Shown in pieces: positions 23,971-33,565 of a stretch of DNA of 64,000 bases; the stretch's first letter is position 1, and each line of letters opens with the position of its first letter. This DNA comes from Rhodobiaceae bacterium (GTDB taxonomy: Bacteria; Pseudomonadota; Alphaproteobacteria; Rhizobiales; Tepidamorphaceae): the NCBI GenBank assembly GCA_020637855.1, contig JACKJR010000004.1:62001-126000 (forward strand), in the 5' to 3' direction. The notes under the pieces were generated by a model that saw nothing but the letters and a program-made list of their open reading frames with translations, did no database searches and had not been told where the DNA came from. The position numbers and the translations under genes were made by a program.

Positions 23971-25725
23971 TCAATATCCCACAGTGCCGGCGCCAGGCCT
24001 TCGCGGATCGGACGCGCCTGCCAGCAGGCCTTCCGGCGTAATCATGATCGACTGAACGGAGCCGGATGCCCGGCCCTGTTCGACCTTGTGACCCATGACT
24101 TCCAGCAGACGGACCGTATCCGGGCTGACCCCTTGCTCAACCCTCAGCACATCGGGAAGCCACTGGTGATGCATGCGCGGCGCGGCAACGGCTTCCGCCG
24201 GATTCATGCCGAAATCAACCATGTCGATGATGATCTGCGTGACCATAGAAATGATCCGGCTGCCGCCCGGCGTTCCGGTGGCGAGTTCCAGTTTTCCGTC
24301 CTTGAAGACGAATGTCGGACTCATGGAGGACAGCGGACGCTTGCCCGGTGCGGGCGCATTGGCCTCACCGCCGACCAGCCCGTAGGCATTGGGCACACCC
24401 GGCGCGGCGGCAAAATCGTCCAGTTCGTTGTTGAGAAGCACCCCGGTACCTTCGGCAACGAGACCGAGGCCATAGGAAAAATTCAGCGTGTAGGTGTTGG
24501 CGACCGCGTTGCCGAACCGGTCCACCACCGAGAAGTGGGTGGTCTGTTCGCTCTCGTATTTCGGCAACGTGCCTGCGCTCACGTCAGCCGAGGGCGTCGC
24601 GTGCTCCGGGTCAATGTCTGCCGCGCGATCTGCGAGGTAGCCCTCATCAAGTAGCGCCGCGACCGGAACCTCGACATGATCCGGGTCGCCAAGATAGACC
24701 GCCCGGTCGGCATAAGCACGCCGCATCGCTTCCGCCATCAGGTGATAATGGCGCGCGGAACCGGCGCCTGAGCCGGCAAGATCGAAGCCCTCCAGCATCT
24801 TCAGGATCTGGATGATGTGAATGCCGCCCGAGCTTGGCGGTGACATCGAAACGATCTCGTGGCCGCGATAGGTGCCGCGCACCGGTTCGCGCAGCTTGGG
24901 TTCATAGCCGGCGAGATCGTCCGCGGTCATGACTCCGCCCGCTGCACGCACAGAGGCGGCAATCCTCTCAGCAATCTCACCACTGTAGAAAGCCGCCGGC
25001 CCGTTACGGGCAATCCCCCGAAGGGTGTTGCCGAGATCGCGCTGGACCAGGCGGTCTCCTGGCTGCGGAACACCATCCGCTGCGCCGTAGAAGATCGCGC
25101 GAGTTGATTCGTAGCGTCCGAGCCTCTCCCGCGCGCGCTCAAGCGACATCGACAGGTCATCGCTGACCACGATGCCCTGTTCCGCAAGCCGGATCGCGGG
25201 CGCGATCAGTTCTGCCAGCGAGAAACTTCCCGAACCGTATTTCTCATGCGCAAGCGCAAGGCCCGCCACGGTTCCCGGGACGCCGGTACCAAGTCCGCTG
25301 TTGCGCGACAGATCGGGATCGGCCTTGCCATCCGCGCCGAGATACATGCCGCGTGTTGCCGCCATCGGAGCGGTTTCGCGATAGTCGATGGCTATGGTTT
25401 CGCCGGCTTCAGCAAGATGCACGAGCATGAAACCACCGCCGCCGAGATTTCCCGCCCGCGGCAGCGTCACGGCAAGCGCAAAGCCGGTCGCAACGGCGGC
25501 ATCGACTGCATTTCCGCCCTGCCGCAGTATCGAAAGACCGATCTCGCTTGCCTGCGCCTCCTGGCTCGCGACCATGCCGCTTTGCGCATAGACAGGATGG
25601 AAGCGCTCGTTTCCGGTGATAATCGGAAGGACATTGGCATGCGCCTGTGACGCCTGGAAGCGGGCCACAAGCATGGACACGAGAACCACGGTCCAAAGCA
25701 CGAAGACCCGTTTGCAAAAATTCAT
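23971..25725 (-). CDS. ggt: Gamma-glutamyltransferase (glutathione hydrolase)
   Basis: Ggt cleaves the gamma-glutamyl bond of glutathione and related amides in the periplasm. It is made as a proenzyme that self-cleaves before a catalytic threonine. The 584-residue protein has an N-terminal hydrophobic signal (VFVLWTVVLVSMLVA) and the large-subunit start HPVYAQSGMVASQEAQASE. The cleavage site is in QTTHFSVVD (codons near 24540), and the substrate-binding PLSSMSPTFVFKDGK and GTPGGSRI blocks are intact. The ATG at 25725 is chosen, with GGGGAG nine bases upstream. It converges with the upstream secreted-protein gene. Confidence 0.95.
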   Translation of the reverse strand: MNFCKRVFVLWTVVLVSMLVARFQASQAHANVLPIITGNERFHPVYAQSGMVASQEAQASEIGLSILRQGGNAVDAAVATGFALAVTLPRAGNLGGGGFMLVHLAEAGETIAIDYRETAPMAATRGMYLGADGKADPDLSRNSGLGTGVPGTVAGLALAHEKYGSGSFSLAELIAPAIRLAEQGIVVSDDLSMSLERARERLGRYESTRAIFYGAADGVPQPGDRLVQRDLGNTLRGIARNGPAAFYSGEIAERIAASVRAAGGVMTADDLAGYEPKLREPVRGTYRGHEIVSMSPPSSGGIHIIQILKMLEGFDLAGSGAGSARHYHLMAEAMRRAYADRAVYLGDPDHVEVPVAALLDEGYLADRAADIDPEHATPSADVSAGTLPKYESEQTTHFSVVDRFGNAVANTYTLNFSYGLGLVAEGTGVLLNNELDDFAAAPGVPNAYGLVGGEANAPAPGKRPLSSMSPTFVFKDGKLELATGTPGGSRIISMVTQIIIDMVDFGMNPAEAVAAPRMHHQWLPDVLRVEQGVSPDTVRLLEVMGHKVEQGRASGSVQSIMITPEGLLAGASDPRRPGAGTVGY

Positions 25726-25832
25726 GATCCGATGCTCCCCTTGCCCGACTGTGCGGTTGAAATTAGCGCGGGCATGGCCGGAATCAAAAAGGGCGGCCGA
25801 CTGACCGCCCACAGTTTACCTTCGCCAAAGTC

Positions 25833-27053
25833 TCAGGAGGAAAGGCGCAGGTTGCGTATCTGGATTGCGATCGCCTCGAACGCATCTTTCAGGGCGGTGC
25901 CCGTGGTGGCGTTGAAATAGTGCTCATCTGACGAAGTGGCGCATTTCTTCAGCAGGTTCTGCGCCGAGGTGGGCGCCTGAAAGGCAACCGTGTAGATGAT
26001 GACGTCTTCCTTCTTGGCCTGCTTGCAGATCTTCTTGGCCTGGCTGGACGAGTTGCCGTTGCCGTTGACATACCAGGTGTTGAATTCACCGTCCGTCATC
26101 ACGACAAGCACCTTGATCAGATCCTTTGTACCGTATGCGGCAGGCCTGCTCGCCACCGGCCAGACCGAATTCCAGTCCGGCGACAGCATATACCAGCCCC
26201 AGCCGATGCCGATGTGACCCGCAGTCGAACCACTCGCACCATAACTATCGATCTGTGTTGTCAACGCGCTGCGGTCACCGGACAGTGGAGTGATCTTGAC
26301 CGAAGGGCATGAATAGGTTGTCGGGAATTGTGCCACGCTTGGCGCAGTATCATCGAAATCGCCTGTGCCGCCGCGCTCGGTGACGCACAGCGCCGAGGCC
26401 GAACCCGTCACCGCTTCCGCATAGTCTCCGACATTGACCGAATTGCTGTAAGGCGCCAGCGCGATCCGGACCTTGCCTTCTGCGGAACCATTTATCGGAA
26501 GCAGGATGTTGACCAGATCCTTCGCCGCCGTCTTGAGGTCGGCGATCTTCGAACCACTCATCGAGCCGGTTACATCGAGCACCATGGCAAGCTCGACCGT
26601 GAGCGTGTTGTAATTGACCGATGCATTGACATGGATGTCGATGCTCGAGATTCCAACAAGCCCGCCGAAAGCAGCTTCGGTCGCGCCTTCAACGGTCGCA
26701 TCTACCCGGCCGGCAGCTTGGTTCACGGTCGTCGTAACCGAGTTGATCGTAGTCCCCGCAAGCGAGGTTTCGGCAATCAGTTCATTGAAAACCGCGCTAA
26801 CGCGGGCCGGTGCGTCATCTTCACTGATTGCCCCGATGGAAAGATCGCGGCCAACGGCAAGCAAGGTCGCGTCGAGTGTCGCGCCGGCAACGGCGCGCTC
26901 CTTCGAGGCGCGGCCAAAATCGATGGCAATTCCGACCACGAGCGCAAGAACGGGCAGAAGGACCGCGAAAAGAATGGCAGTTGCCCCGCTTTGATCATGC
27001 CGCAATCGCATGAGCCGCCGTCTGATGCCTGAAAAAATTCCCGACCGCGTCAT
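25833..27053 (-). CDS. TadG-like pilus-assembly protein with TadE-type anchor and vWA domain
   Basis: A 406-residue protein. After a basic start comes a TadE/TadG-type membrane anchor QSGATAILFAVLLPVLALVV (about residues 21-40). From about residue 140 a von Willebrand factor A domain carries the metal-site motif DVTGSMSGSK (Asp-x-Thr-x-Ser form) and VVMTDGEFN. TadG proteins act in Flp/Tad pilus secretion or tight adherence; here no other tad genes are adjacent. The ATG at 27053 is preferred because GAGGAAAGCG lies directly upstream; the frame extends to a GTG at 27089. The 273 bp upstream hold no gene. Confidence 0.85.
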   Translation of the reverse strand: MTRSGIFSGIRRRLMRLRHDQSGATAILFAVLLPVLALVVGIAIDFGRASKERAVAGATLDATLLAVGRDLSIGAISEDDAPARVSAVFNELIAETSLAGTTINSVTTTVNQAAGRVDATVEGATEAAFGGLVGISSIDIHVNASVNYNTLTVELAMVLDVTGSMSGSKIADLKTAAKDLVNILLPINGSAEGKVRIALAPYSNSVNVGDYAEAVTGSASALCVTERGGTGDFDDTAPSVAQFPTTYSCPSVKITPLSGDRSALTTQIDSYGASGSTAGHIGIGWGWYMLSPDWNSVWPVASRPAAYGTKDLIKVLVVMTDGEFNTWYVNGNGNSSSQAKKICKQAKKEDVIIYTVAFQAPTSAQNLLKKCATSSDEHYFNATTGTALKDAFEAIAIQIRNLRLSS

Positions 27054-27326
27054 CGCTTTCCTCATATGCCGCATATCCGGGCCCGCCACCCGAAATGCCT
27101 CTGCGGCAAAATGCAGATGCGCCTCTTGTTATGAATTGTCCAAGCAAGAATCGCCGCTGGGTTAGCGCTTGGTAACCGCGATTCAACAGCGATCTGGAAT
27201 AGGGTTGTGATAGAAGGTTGGAGTAAAGCCGTTAACGGAATGTCAATCTTCGTGAAAAATCCGTAAATGGCTGCCGCGCAATAATATTTCGCATTTTACA
27301 GTTCATGACGGGCTGTGCGTTCAAGC

Positions 27327-27521
27327 CTAGAAGTCGGTGGCTATCCCGCCGACTTCCCAGTCGCCATAGCGCACAGGTTCAGGTCCGTCGCGGCCATTGA
27401 TTTCCTGCGCGGCAGGCTTGGCCGAAGCGTCCCGCTGTTTGCGCCGCTCGGCCGCCTCGGCCTTTGCGCGTTCGGCTGCATCCGCGATCCGCTTCTTCTT
27501 TTCATCTGCGCTGTTCATCAT
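27327..27521 (-). CDS. Succinate dehydrogenase assembly factor 4 family protein (DUF1674)
   Basis: A 64-residue protein. The N-terminal half is a charged Lys/Glu/Ala-rich helix. The C-terminal half carries the family signature INGRDGPEPVRYGDWEVGG and ends IATDF. The mitochondrial homologue SDHAF4 binds FAD-loaded SdhA and promotes assembly of succinate dehydrogenase; the bacterial protein probably does the same. It is divergent from htpX, with 109 bp between the starts. Confidence 0.87.
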   Translation of the reverse strand: MMNSADEKKKRIADAAERAKAEAAERRKQRDASAKPAAQEINGRDGPEPVRYGDWEVGGIATDF

Positions 27522-27533
27522 CCTGTCCGGATA

Positions 27534-27561
27534 TTGGAATGCGAAAACCGCGAAACCATAT
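27534..27561 (+). promoter_or_regulatory. Possible sigma-32 (RpoH) promoter upstream of htpX
   Basis: TTGGAA at 27534-27539 and CCATAT at 27556-27561 are separated by 16 bases. This resembles the heat-shock promoter form with a CTTGAA-type -35 and a CCAT-N-T -10 described in enterobacteria and rhizobia. It lies about 70 bp before the htpX start, and HtpX is a membrane-stress protease. The -35 match is imperfect, so this is tentative. Confidence 0.4.
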
Positions 27562-27630
27562 ATCGCACATGATGGTTTTCATACCCGGACCGGCCGTCCC
27601 CCCGCGGTCCGCGGTCACGGAGTTAAAGCT

Positions 27631-28560
27631 ATGAACTATTTCAAGACCGGCCTGCTTCTGGCAGCCCTGACAGGGCTTTTCATGGCCATTGGTGCTGCGC
27701 TTGGCGGCCAATCGGGCATGGTCATCGCGTTTCTCGTAGCCCTTGCCATGAACGCCTTCAGCTACTGGAACGCCGACAAGATGGTGCTGCGCATGCATGG
27801 CGCGCGCGAGGTTGACGCGCGCACGGCACCTGAACTGCATGAGATGATCGCCGGGCTCGCCCGCAATGCCGGACTGCCGATGCCGAAAGTCTACATCATC
27901 GACAATCCGCAGCCGAACGCCTTTGCCACCGGCCGCAATCCCGAAAACGCAGCCGTCGCGGCCACGACCGGCATCCTGCAGACGCTGAGCCGCGAGGAAC
28001 TCGCCGGCGTCATGGCGCATGAACTCGCCCATGTGAAAAACCGCGATACGCTGATCATGACCGTGACCGCGACCATCGCTGGCGCGATTTCAATGCTGGC
28101 AAATTTCGCTTTCTTCTTCGGCGGAAATCGCAACTCGAATAATGGCGGCCTCGGCATCATCGGTACGCTTGCCGTGATGATCCTCGCGCCCATGGGGGCC
28201 GCGCTCGTGCAAATGGCGATCAGCCGCACCCGCGAATATGCCGCCGACCGCATGGGTGCGATGATCTGCGGCAACCCGGTCTGGCTGGCTTCAGCGCTGG
28301 AAAAAATCTCTGGTGCCGCGCACCACATCCCCAACCCGTCTGCGGAGCGCAACCCCGCGACCGCACACATGTTCATCATCAACCCGCTGTCGGGCCAGCG
28401 CATGGACAACCTGTTTTCCACCCACCCCGACACGGAAAACCGTATCCGCGCCCTGATGCAGCAGGCGCAGGAGATGGGTAATGCTGCGCAGCCTGCAGCA
28501 GCAGGCCATGACGGCCCTTGGTCACAAGCCACCCGCGCCAATCGCGGCCCCTGGGGATGA
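27631..28560 (+). CDS. htpX: Membrane zinc metalloprotease HtpX
   Basis: HtpX degrades misfolded inner-membrane proteins together with FtsH. The 309-residue protein has two N-terminal membrane helices (TGLLLAALTGLFMAIGAALGG and VIAFLVALAMNAFSYW) and the zinc motif HELAH (130-134). Two further hydrophobic segments follow, and then the conserved SRTREYAADRMGA, which supplies the third zinc ligand. The C-terminus is longer than the E. coli protein and Gln/Ala-rich. The ATG at 27631 begins the conserved MNYFKTGLLLA; the frame's longer upstream extension overlaps the divergent gene and is rejected. Confidence 0.95.
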   Translation: MNYFKTGLLLAALTGLFMAIGAALGGQSGMVIAFLVALAMNAFSYWNADKMVLRMHGAREVDARTAPELHEMIAGLARNAGLPMPKVYIIDNPQPNAFATGRNPENAAVAATTGILQTLSREELAGVMAHELAHVKNRDTLIMTVTATIAGAISMLANFAFFFGGNRNSNNGGLGIIGTLAVMILAPMGAALVQMAISRTREYAADRMGAMICGNPVWLASALEKISGAAHHIPNPSAERNPATAHMFIINPLSGQRMDNLFSTHPDTENRIRALMQQAQEMGNAAQPAAAGHDGPWSQATRANRGPWG

Positions 28561-28642
28561 GTCGTTTGCGGGGATTGACGTGAGGAGCCCGATGCGTTGG
28601 GTTCCCTGACCGCCCGCAGACCGCCGGGCGTTTCCGGAACAG

Positions 28643-30013
28643 TTGAGCACCTTGACCAATCCCCGCCGCACCAGCCGATACAAACCGAAGCAGACACCGG
28701 GACTTGCCGTCCGCCACATTGCGGCGGAAGTCATCCACGGCGTGTTGCGCCAGGGAAAGCCGTTCGACGCGACGCTGGAGGGCGAGGACGCTCACGCGGT
28801 CTTGAAGCATCTCAATGCCCGTGACCGGGGGTTTGCAACTATGTTGTGCCAGACCGCCCTGCGGCAGCTTGGCCTGTTGCGTGCGGTACTTGCGCGCCGC
28901 ATGGACAAGCCGCTGGCCCGGCGTGCCGGAAAGGCCGAGGCAATCCTGCTGGTTGGCGCAGCACAAATTCTCTTTCTCGACGTACCGTCCCACGCAGCCG
29001 TCGATCTGGCGGTTCAGGATGCCGCGGCCGATCGCGACGCACGCCACTTTCGCGGCCTCATCAACGCCGTGCTGCGCGCCATTGCGGCAGACCCGCAAGC
29101 CGCCACTGCGGAAATCGATCCGCTTGCCGTCAATGTACCGGAGTGGCTAGCTGCCCGCTGGGTTAATCAATACGGCTCCGAAACGGCGCGGGCTATCATG
29201 GCCGCCCATGCCGGAATCCCGGGCATTGATCTCACCGTTAGAAGCAATGTCGGAGATTGGGCCGAAAGGCTTGGCGGTACGGCTTTGGCCAACGGATCGG
29301 TACGCCTGGCCGAAGCGCGCGGCAACATCAGCAAGCTGGAAGGCTACCGCGAAGGTGCGTGGTGGGTGCAGGATGCCGCGGCATCCCTGCCTGCCCGATT
29401 GCTGGGCGATGTGTCCGGCCTCGATGTCGCCGACCTCGCCGCCGCCCCCGGCGGCAAGACGGCACAGCTTGCGGCAGCCGGCGCAAACGTCACTGCCATC
29501 GACCGCTCGCCACACCGTCTGGACCGGCTGAAGGAAAACCTGTCGCGCCTCGGCCTGACAGCGCAAACCGTTGCCGCCGACATCGGCAAGTGGCGGCCGG
29601 AAATGCTCTTCGACGCCATCCTTCTCGACGCGCCATGTTCGGCAACCGGCACGATCCGGCGGCACCCCGACATCCCGTGGCTCAGGCGCAAGGACGACTT
29701 TGCCACGATGCAGGCGGTACAGGTCGAACTGCTTCGCAAGGCCGCGGACTGGCTTAAACCCGGCGGCCGCATTGTCTATGCCACCTGCTCGCTGGAACGC
29801 GAGGAGGGCGAGGATGTGATCGCAAAGGTCATCGATGCCGGGGCGCCGCTGCGCATCGATCCGGTCACCGCATCAGAAGTTCCCGCAATCCCGGGTGCCA
29901 TAACGCCGGAAGGATTTCTCCGCACCCGCCCGGATATGACCATCGCCAGCACATCCGGCGAACCCGTAGCGGGAATGGATGGATTTTTTGCCGCCCGACT
30001 TACTCGCTCCTGA
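28643..30013 (+). CDS. rsmB: 16S rRNA (cytosine-C5) methyltransferase RsmB/Fmu family
   Basis: This enzyme methylates a cytosine of 16S rRNA (C967 in E. coli numbering) using SAM. The 456-residue protein has an N-terminal NusB-like RNA-binding domain (about 20-150, with FATMLCQTALRQLG and LINAVLRAIA). The catalytic domain carries motif I VADLAAAPGGKTAQLAAAG, motif IV LDAPCSATGTIRRHPD with the proton-handling Cys, and motif VI YATCSLEREEGED with the nucleophilic Cys. The start is uncertain: I use a TTG at 28643, and KPKQTPGLAVRHIAAE is where conservation begins. It lies 20 bp before the heparinase-like gene. Confidence 0.92.
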   Translation: MSTLTNPRRTSRYKPKQTPGLAVRHIAAEVIHGVLRQGKPFDATLEGEDAHAVLKHLNARDRGFATMLCQTALRQLGLLRAVLARRMDKPLARRAGKAEAILLVGAAQILFLDVPSHAAVDLAVQDAAADRDARHFRGLINAVLRAIAADPQAATAEIDPLAVNVPEWLAARWVNQYGSETARAIMAAHAGIPGIDLTVRSNVGDWAERLGGTALANGSVRLAEARGNISKLEGYREGAWWVQDAAASLPARLLGDVSGLDVADLAAAPGGKTAQLAAAGANVTAIDRSPHRLDRLKENLSRLGLTAQTVAADIGKWRPEMLFDAILLDAPCSATGTIRRHPDIPWLRRKDDFATMQAVQVELLRKAADWLKPGGRIVYATCSLEREEGEDVIAKVIDAGAPLRIDPVTASEVPAIPGAITPEGFLRTRPDMTIASTSGEPVAGMDGFFAARLTRS

Positions 30014-30033
30014 ATTGCTTTCCCGGCCACGGG

Positions 30034-31851
30034 ATGCGATTCCTGTTTCGGGGTATCCATACGCGGTCGACGAGGAGCTTTAGTCGCGTGATAGGGGCCA
30101 AACTGCGACAGGCTGTGCCATCGGGGCTTCCCGCTGGGCGGATGTTGCCGCTTGTATTTGCGGCGGCACGCCATGAACTGTGGCGCGCGTTCTGCCGGTT
30201 GCTGAGAACTCCGGCTGCGGCATCTCTGCTTGGCAGAACCACAGGCCGCTTGCGGATTGCCCCGCCGGATATCCGTTCTGCCGACAGAGCAATCGCGCAC
30301 GACATTTGCAGCGGCTACTTCCTGATTGCCGGCCACGCCGTGACGCCCGCGCCGGATCAATCTCCCTTCACCGTTCTGGATGCGCATCCCGACTGGCGTT
30401 CGGGTTTGCATGCCTTCGGCTGGCTGCGCCATCTCAGGATTGCCCAGGACGAGGCTTCCGCACAGCGCGCCAGGGACCTGATCATCAAATGGACCGCCAC
30501 CAAAACAGCGTCGGACCCGCTCGCATGGTCGGTCGAAACCACCGCGCGGCGCGTCATCTCCTGGCTCAGTCATGCCCCGATGTTTCTCGACGGGATTTCC
30601 AACGAGCAGCATGCGCAATTCATCCGCAGTCTGACGGCGCAAGTCGCACTGCTGGAACAGGCTCTCCTCACGGGACCTGCCGGCAAACCGCGCCTTCAGG
30701 CTGCGATTGCAGTCACTATGGCGGCGCTGTGCCTTGGTGCAAAGACCGCACGCATCAACAGGGCCGGCCGCCGCCTCGGCGCTGAAATCGACCGCCAGGT
30801 CTATGGTGACGGGGGTCACATCGGCCGCAACCCCTCAACGGTTGCCGATCTGCTACTGGATATCCTGCCTCTTCGCCAAACCTATCTGGCAACTTCGATC
30901 GATCCGCCGGCCCGGCTGATGAACGCCATCGAACGTATGATGCCGATGGTGCGCTTCTTCCGTCATCGTGACGGAACGCTGGCGCACTTCAACGGCACCG
31001 GAGCCAGTTCCACCGCCGACCTTGCAACGCTGCTTGCCTATGACGATGCCCACGGCGAACCCCTGCGAAGCGCGCCGCACTCCGGCTACGAACGTCTGAC
31101 AGGGCTTGGCGCGACGATTATTCTCGATACGGGCCGGGCCCCGCCTGCGGAGTTGAGCGGCCACGCCCATGCCGGAACGCTCGCCTTCGAATTTTCCACC
31201 CATTCCGGCCACCTGATCGTCAATTGCGGCGCAAGCCACAGGCTCGGGTCGCGCTGGAGCGAGGTTTGCCGCAGTACGGCTGCCCATTCGACCGCAACGC
31301 TTAACGATGCTTCATCCGCCGGTTTCGCTCAGGCGGAATGGATCACGAGCCGTTTCGGGCGGGTCATCCTTGAGGGTTCGGGCAAACCGCGCGTGGAGCG
31401 TTCAGATACATCGGATACGCATTCGGTCATCGCGCGCCACAACGGATATCTCTCCCGCTTCGGCATTGTCCACGAGCGCACACTGGTTCTTTCGGCAGAT
31501 GGCACCCGCCTCGACGGAGAGGATCGGTTCATCGCGGCTGGCAATGCGGATGACGCATCGGGCGGACATTTCGCGATCCGCTTTCATCTGCACCCTTCAG
31601 TTGAGGTCACAACGACCGAGGTCGGTGGCCTGCAGTTGCGCGTCGGCAACCGCGAGGTCTGGGGCGTTTTCGCAGACGGCGCCGTCATCACGCTCGAGGA
31701 CAGCGTCTTCGTCAACGGCCCCGAAGCGCCACGCAAGACCAGACAGATCGTACTCAGCGGCTCCTGCCACGAACAGCCGGCCGTCTTTTGGTCGTTCATC
31801 CGCTCGGATCATCGCCCGCCCGCACCGCCATCCGAAGGCGATGCCGGCTGA
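30034..31851 (+). CDS. Heparinase II/III family protein
   Basis: A 605-residue protein. The N-terminal half is an (alpha/alpha) toroid with HPDWRSGLHAFGWLRHLR and WTATKTASDPLAWSVETTAR. The C-terminal beta-sandwich carries GHAHAGTLAFEFSTHSGHLI, in which the His-Ala-His segment matches the active-site region of heparinase II/III-like polysaccharide lyases. No signal peptide is evident. In rhizobia this gene regularly sits between rsmB and purH, and the true substrate is unknown. The first ~30 residues are basic and poorly conserved, so the start may lie slightly downstream. Confidence 0.85.
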   Translation: MRFLFRGIHTRSTRSFSRVIGAKLRQAVPSGLPAGRMLPLVFAAARHELWRAFCRLLRTPAAASLLGRTTGRLRIAPPDIRSADRAIAHDICSGYFLIAGHAVTPAPDQSPFTVLDAHPDWRSGLHAFGWLRHLRIAQDEASAQRARDLIIKWTATKTASDPLAWSVETTARRVISWLSHAPMFLDGISNEQHAQFIRSLTAQVALLEQALLTGPAGKPRLQAAIAVTMAALCLGAKTARINRAGRRLGAEIDRQVYGDGGHIGRNPSTVADLLLDILPLRQTYLATSIDPPARLMNAIERMMPMVRFFRHRDGTLAHFNGTGASSTADLATLLAYDDAHGEPLRSAPHSGYERLTGLGATIILDTGRAPPAELSGHAHAGTLAFEFSTHSGHLIVNCGASHRLGSRWSEVCRSTAAHSTATLNDASSAGFAQAEWITSRFGRVILEGSGKPRVERSDTSDTHSVIARHNGYLSRFGIVHERTLVLSADGTRLDGEDRFIAAGNADDASGGHFAIRFHLHPSVEVTTTEVGGLQLRVGNREVWGVFADGAVITLEDSVFVNGPEAPRKTRQIVLSGSCHEQPAVFWSFIRSDHRPPAPPSEGDAG

Positions 31852-31965
31852 ACCGTTTGTGGAAATCGCGTGCGCATCCGCCAAACGGCTGATGATTCGA
31901 TTTGATTGGGGCGCTAGAAGTTTGAGCGTGCATCCCGCGCCGTTACCAAAGCCGCGAAGGCAGAC

Positions 31966-33552
31966 ATGAGCGACATCATCAAGATTACCCGCGCCCTGAT
32001 CTCGGTTTCCGACAAGCAGGGCCTGACAGAATTCGCCGCCGGGCTCGCCAAGGCAGGCGCAGAGATCGTGTCGACCGGCGGCACCTCGCGCGCCATTGCC
32101 GAAAGCGGCACCGCCGTCCGCGACGTTGCCGACATCACCGGGTTCCCGGAGATGCTCGACGGACGCGTCAAGACGCTTCATCCAGGCGTCCATGGCGGCA
32201 TCCTCGCCGACCGGGCAAAGCCCGAACACATGCAGGCCATCACCGATCACGGGATCGGCAAAATCGATCTGGTCTGCGTGAACCTCTATCCCTTCGAACA
32301 GACGATTGCCGGTGGCGCCGACTTCAAGACCGCCATCGAAAACATCGATATCGGCGGGCCGGCGATGATTCGGGCCGCCGCCAAGAACCACTCCGGCGTG
32401 GCCATCGTGGTCGACCCGGCGGATTACGATGCGATCCTTGAGGAGATCGGCTCAAAAGGCGGCATCACAAACGAAACCCGGAAGCGCCTCGCCCACAAGG
32501 CATTCGCACGCACCGCCGCCTACGATGCGGCGATCTCCAACTGGTTCGCAAGCGTGCGCGGCGACGAGACACCGGATTTCCGCGCCATCGGCGGACAGCG
32601 CGCGCAGGCGCTGCGTTATGGCGAGAACCCGCATCAGAGCGCGGCCTTCTACCGTGCCGGCCTGCCACGCGAGGGCGTTGCCACCGCCCGGCAGCTTCAG
32701 GGTAAGGAACTGTCCTACAACAATATCAACGACACCGACGCGGCTTATGAACTGGTGGCCGAGTTCGATCCGGCCCAAAGTGCTGCGGTCGCCATCATCA
32801 AACACGCCAACCCCTGCGGTGTGGCGACCGGCGCAAGCCTCGTCGATGCCTATCGCGCAGCTTATGATTGTGACCGCACGAGTGCGTTCGGCGGCATCGT
32901 CGCGCTGAACCAGCCGCTCGATGCCGAAGCCGCCCGCGCCATCACCGAGATCTTCACCGAGGTGATCATTGCGCCCGGTGCCAGCGAAGAAGCAGCGGAT
33001 ATCGTGGCCGCCAAGAAGAACCTGCGCCTGTTGGTGACCGGTGGCCTGCCCGATCCTGCCGAGCCCGGCGTTGCGATCAGGACGGTTGCCGGCGGTTTCC
33101 TTGCTCAGAGCCGCGACAGCGGCCGCATCGGCGCTTCCGACCTCAGGACCGTGACCAGGCGCGCGCCCGACGAGCGCGAGCTTGCCGACATGTTGTTTGC
33201 CTGGCGCGTTGCAAAGCATGTGAAATCGAATGCCATCGTCTATGTGCGCGATGGCGTGACCGTCGGCATCGGGGCGGGACAGATGAGCCGCGTCGATTCA
33301 TCCCGCATCGCCGCCCGCAAGGCGGAAGACGCCGCCGAAGCCGCCGGCTGGGACGCGCCACGAACGAAGGGCAGCGTTGTGGCATCGGATGCCTTCTTCC
33401 CCTTCGCCGATGGCTTGCTCAGCGCTGTGGCCGCAGGGGCCACCGCGGTGATCCAGCCCGGTGGCTCCATGAGGGATGAGGATGTGATTGCCGCAGCCGA
33501 CGAACATGGCATCGCCATGGTCTTCACCGGCATGCGTCACTTCCGTCATTAA
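31966..33552 (+). CDS. purH: Bifunctional AICAR transformylase / IMP cyclohydrolase
   Basis: PurH performs the last two steps of IMP synthesis: formylation of AICAR with 10-formyl-THF (made by FolD) and ring closure. It has 528 residues. The N-terminal MGS-like cyclohydrolase domain carries ALISVSDKQGL and STGGTSRAIAESG. The transformylase domain carries the Lys-His pair IIKHANPCGVA and the C-terminal segment VASDAFFPFADGLLSA. It is preceded by 114 bp of non-coding DNA that presumably contains its promoter. Confidence 0.97.
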   Translation: MSDIIKITRALISVSDKQGLTEFAAGLAKAGAEIVSTGGTSRAIAESGTAVRDVADITGFPEMLDGRVKTLHPGVHGGILADRAKPEHMQAITDHGIGKIDLVCVNLYPFEQTIAGGADFKTAIENIDIGGPAMIRAAAKNHSGVAIVVDPADYDAILEEIGSKGGITNETRKRLAHKAFARTAAYDAAISNWFASVRGDETPDFRAIGGQRAQALRYGENPHQSAAFYRAGLPREGVATARQLQGKELSYNNINDTDAAYELVAEFDPAQSAAVAIIKHANPCGVATGASLVDAYRAAYDCDRTSAFGGIVALNQPLDAEAARAITEIFTEVIIAPGASEEAADIVAAKKNLRLLVTGGLPDPAEPGVAIRTVAGGFLAQSRDSGRIGASDLRTVTRRAPDERELADMLFAWRVAKHVKSNAIVYVRDGVTVGIGAGQMSRVDSSRIAARKAEDAAEAAGWDAPRTKGSVVASDAFFPFADGLLSAVAAGATAVIQPGGSMRDEDVIAAADEHGIAMVFTGMRHFRH

Positions 33553-33565
33553 ACCGGAGAACCCG

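Noticed and set aside
27232..27246. TTAA-N7-TCAA near-match to a CtrA box upstream of the TadG-like gene
   Set aside because: The second half-site deviates, and such near-matches are expected by chance; the ftsK box is the only full match I trust.
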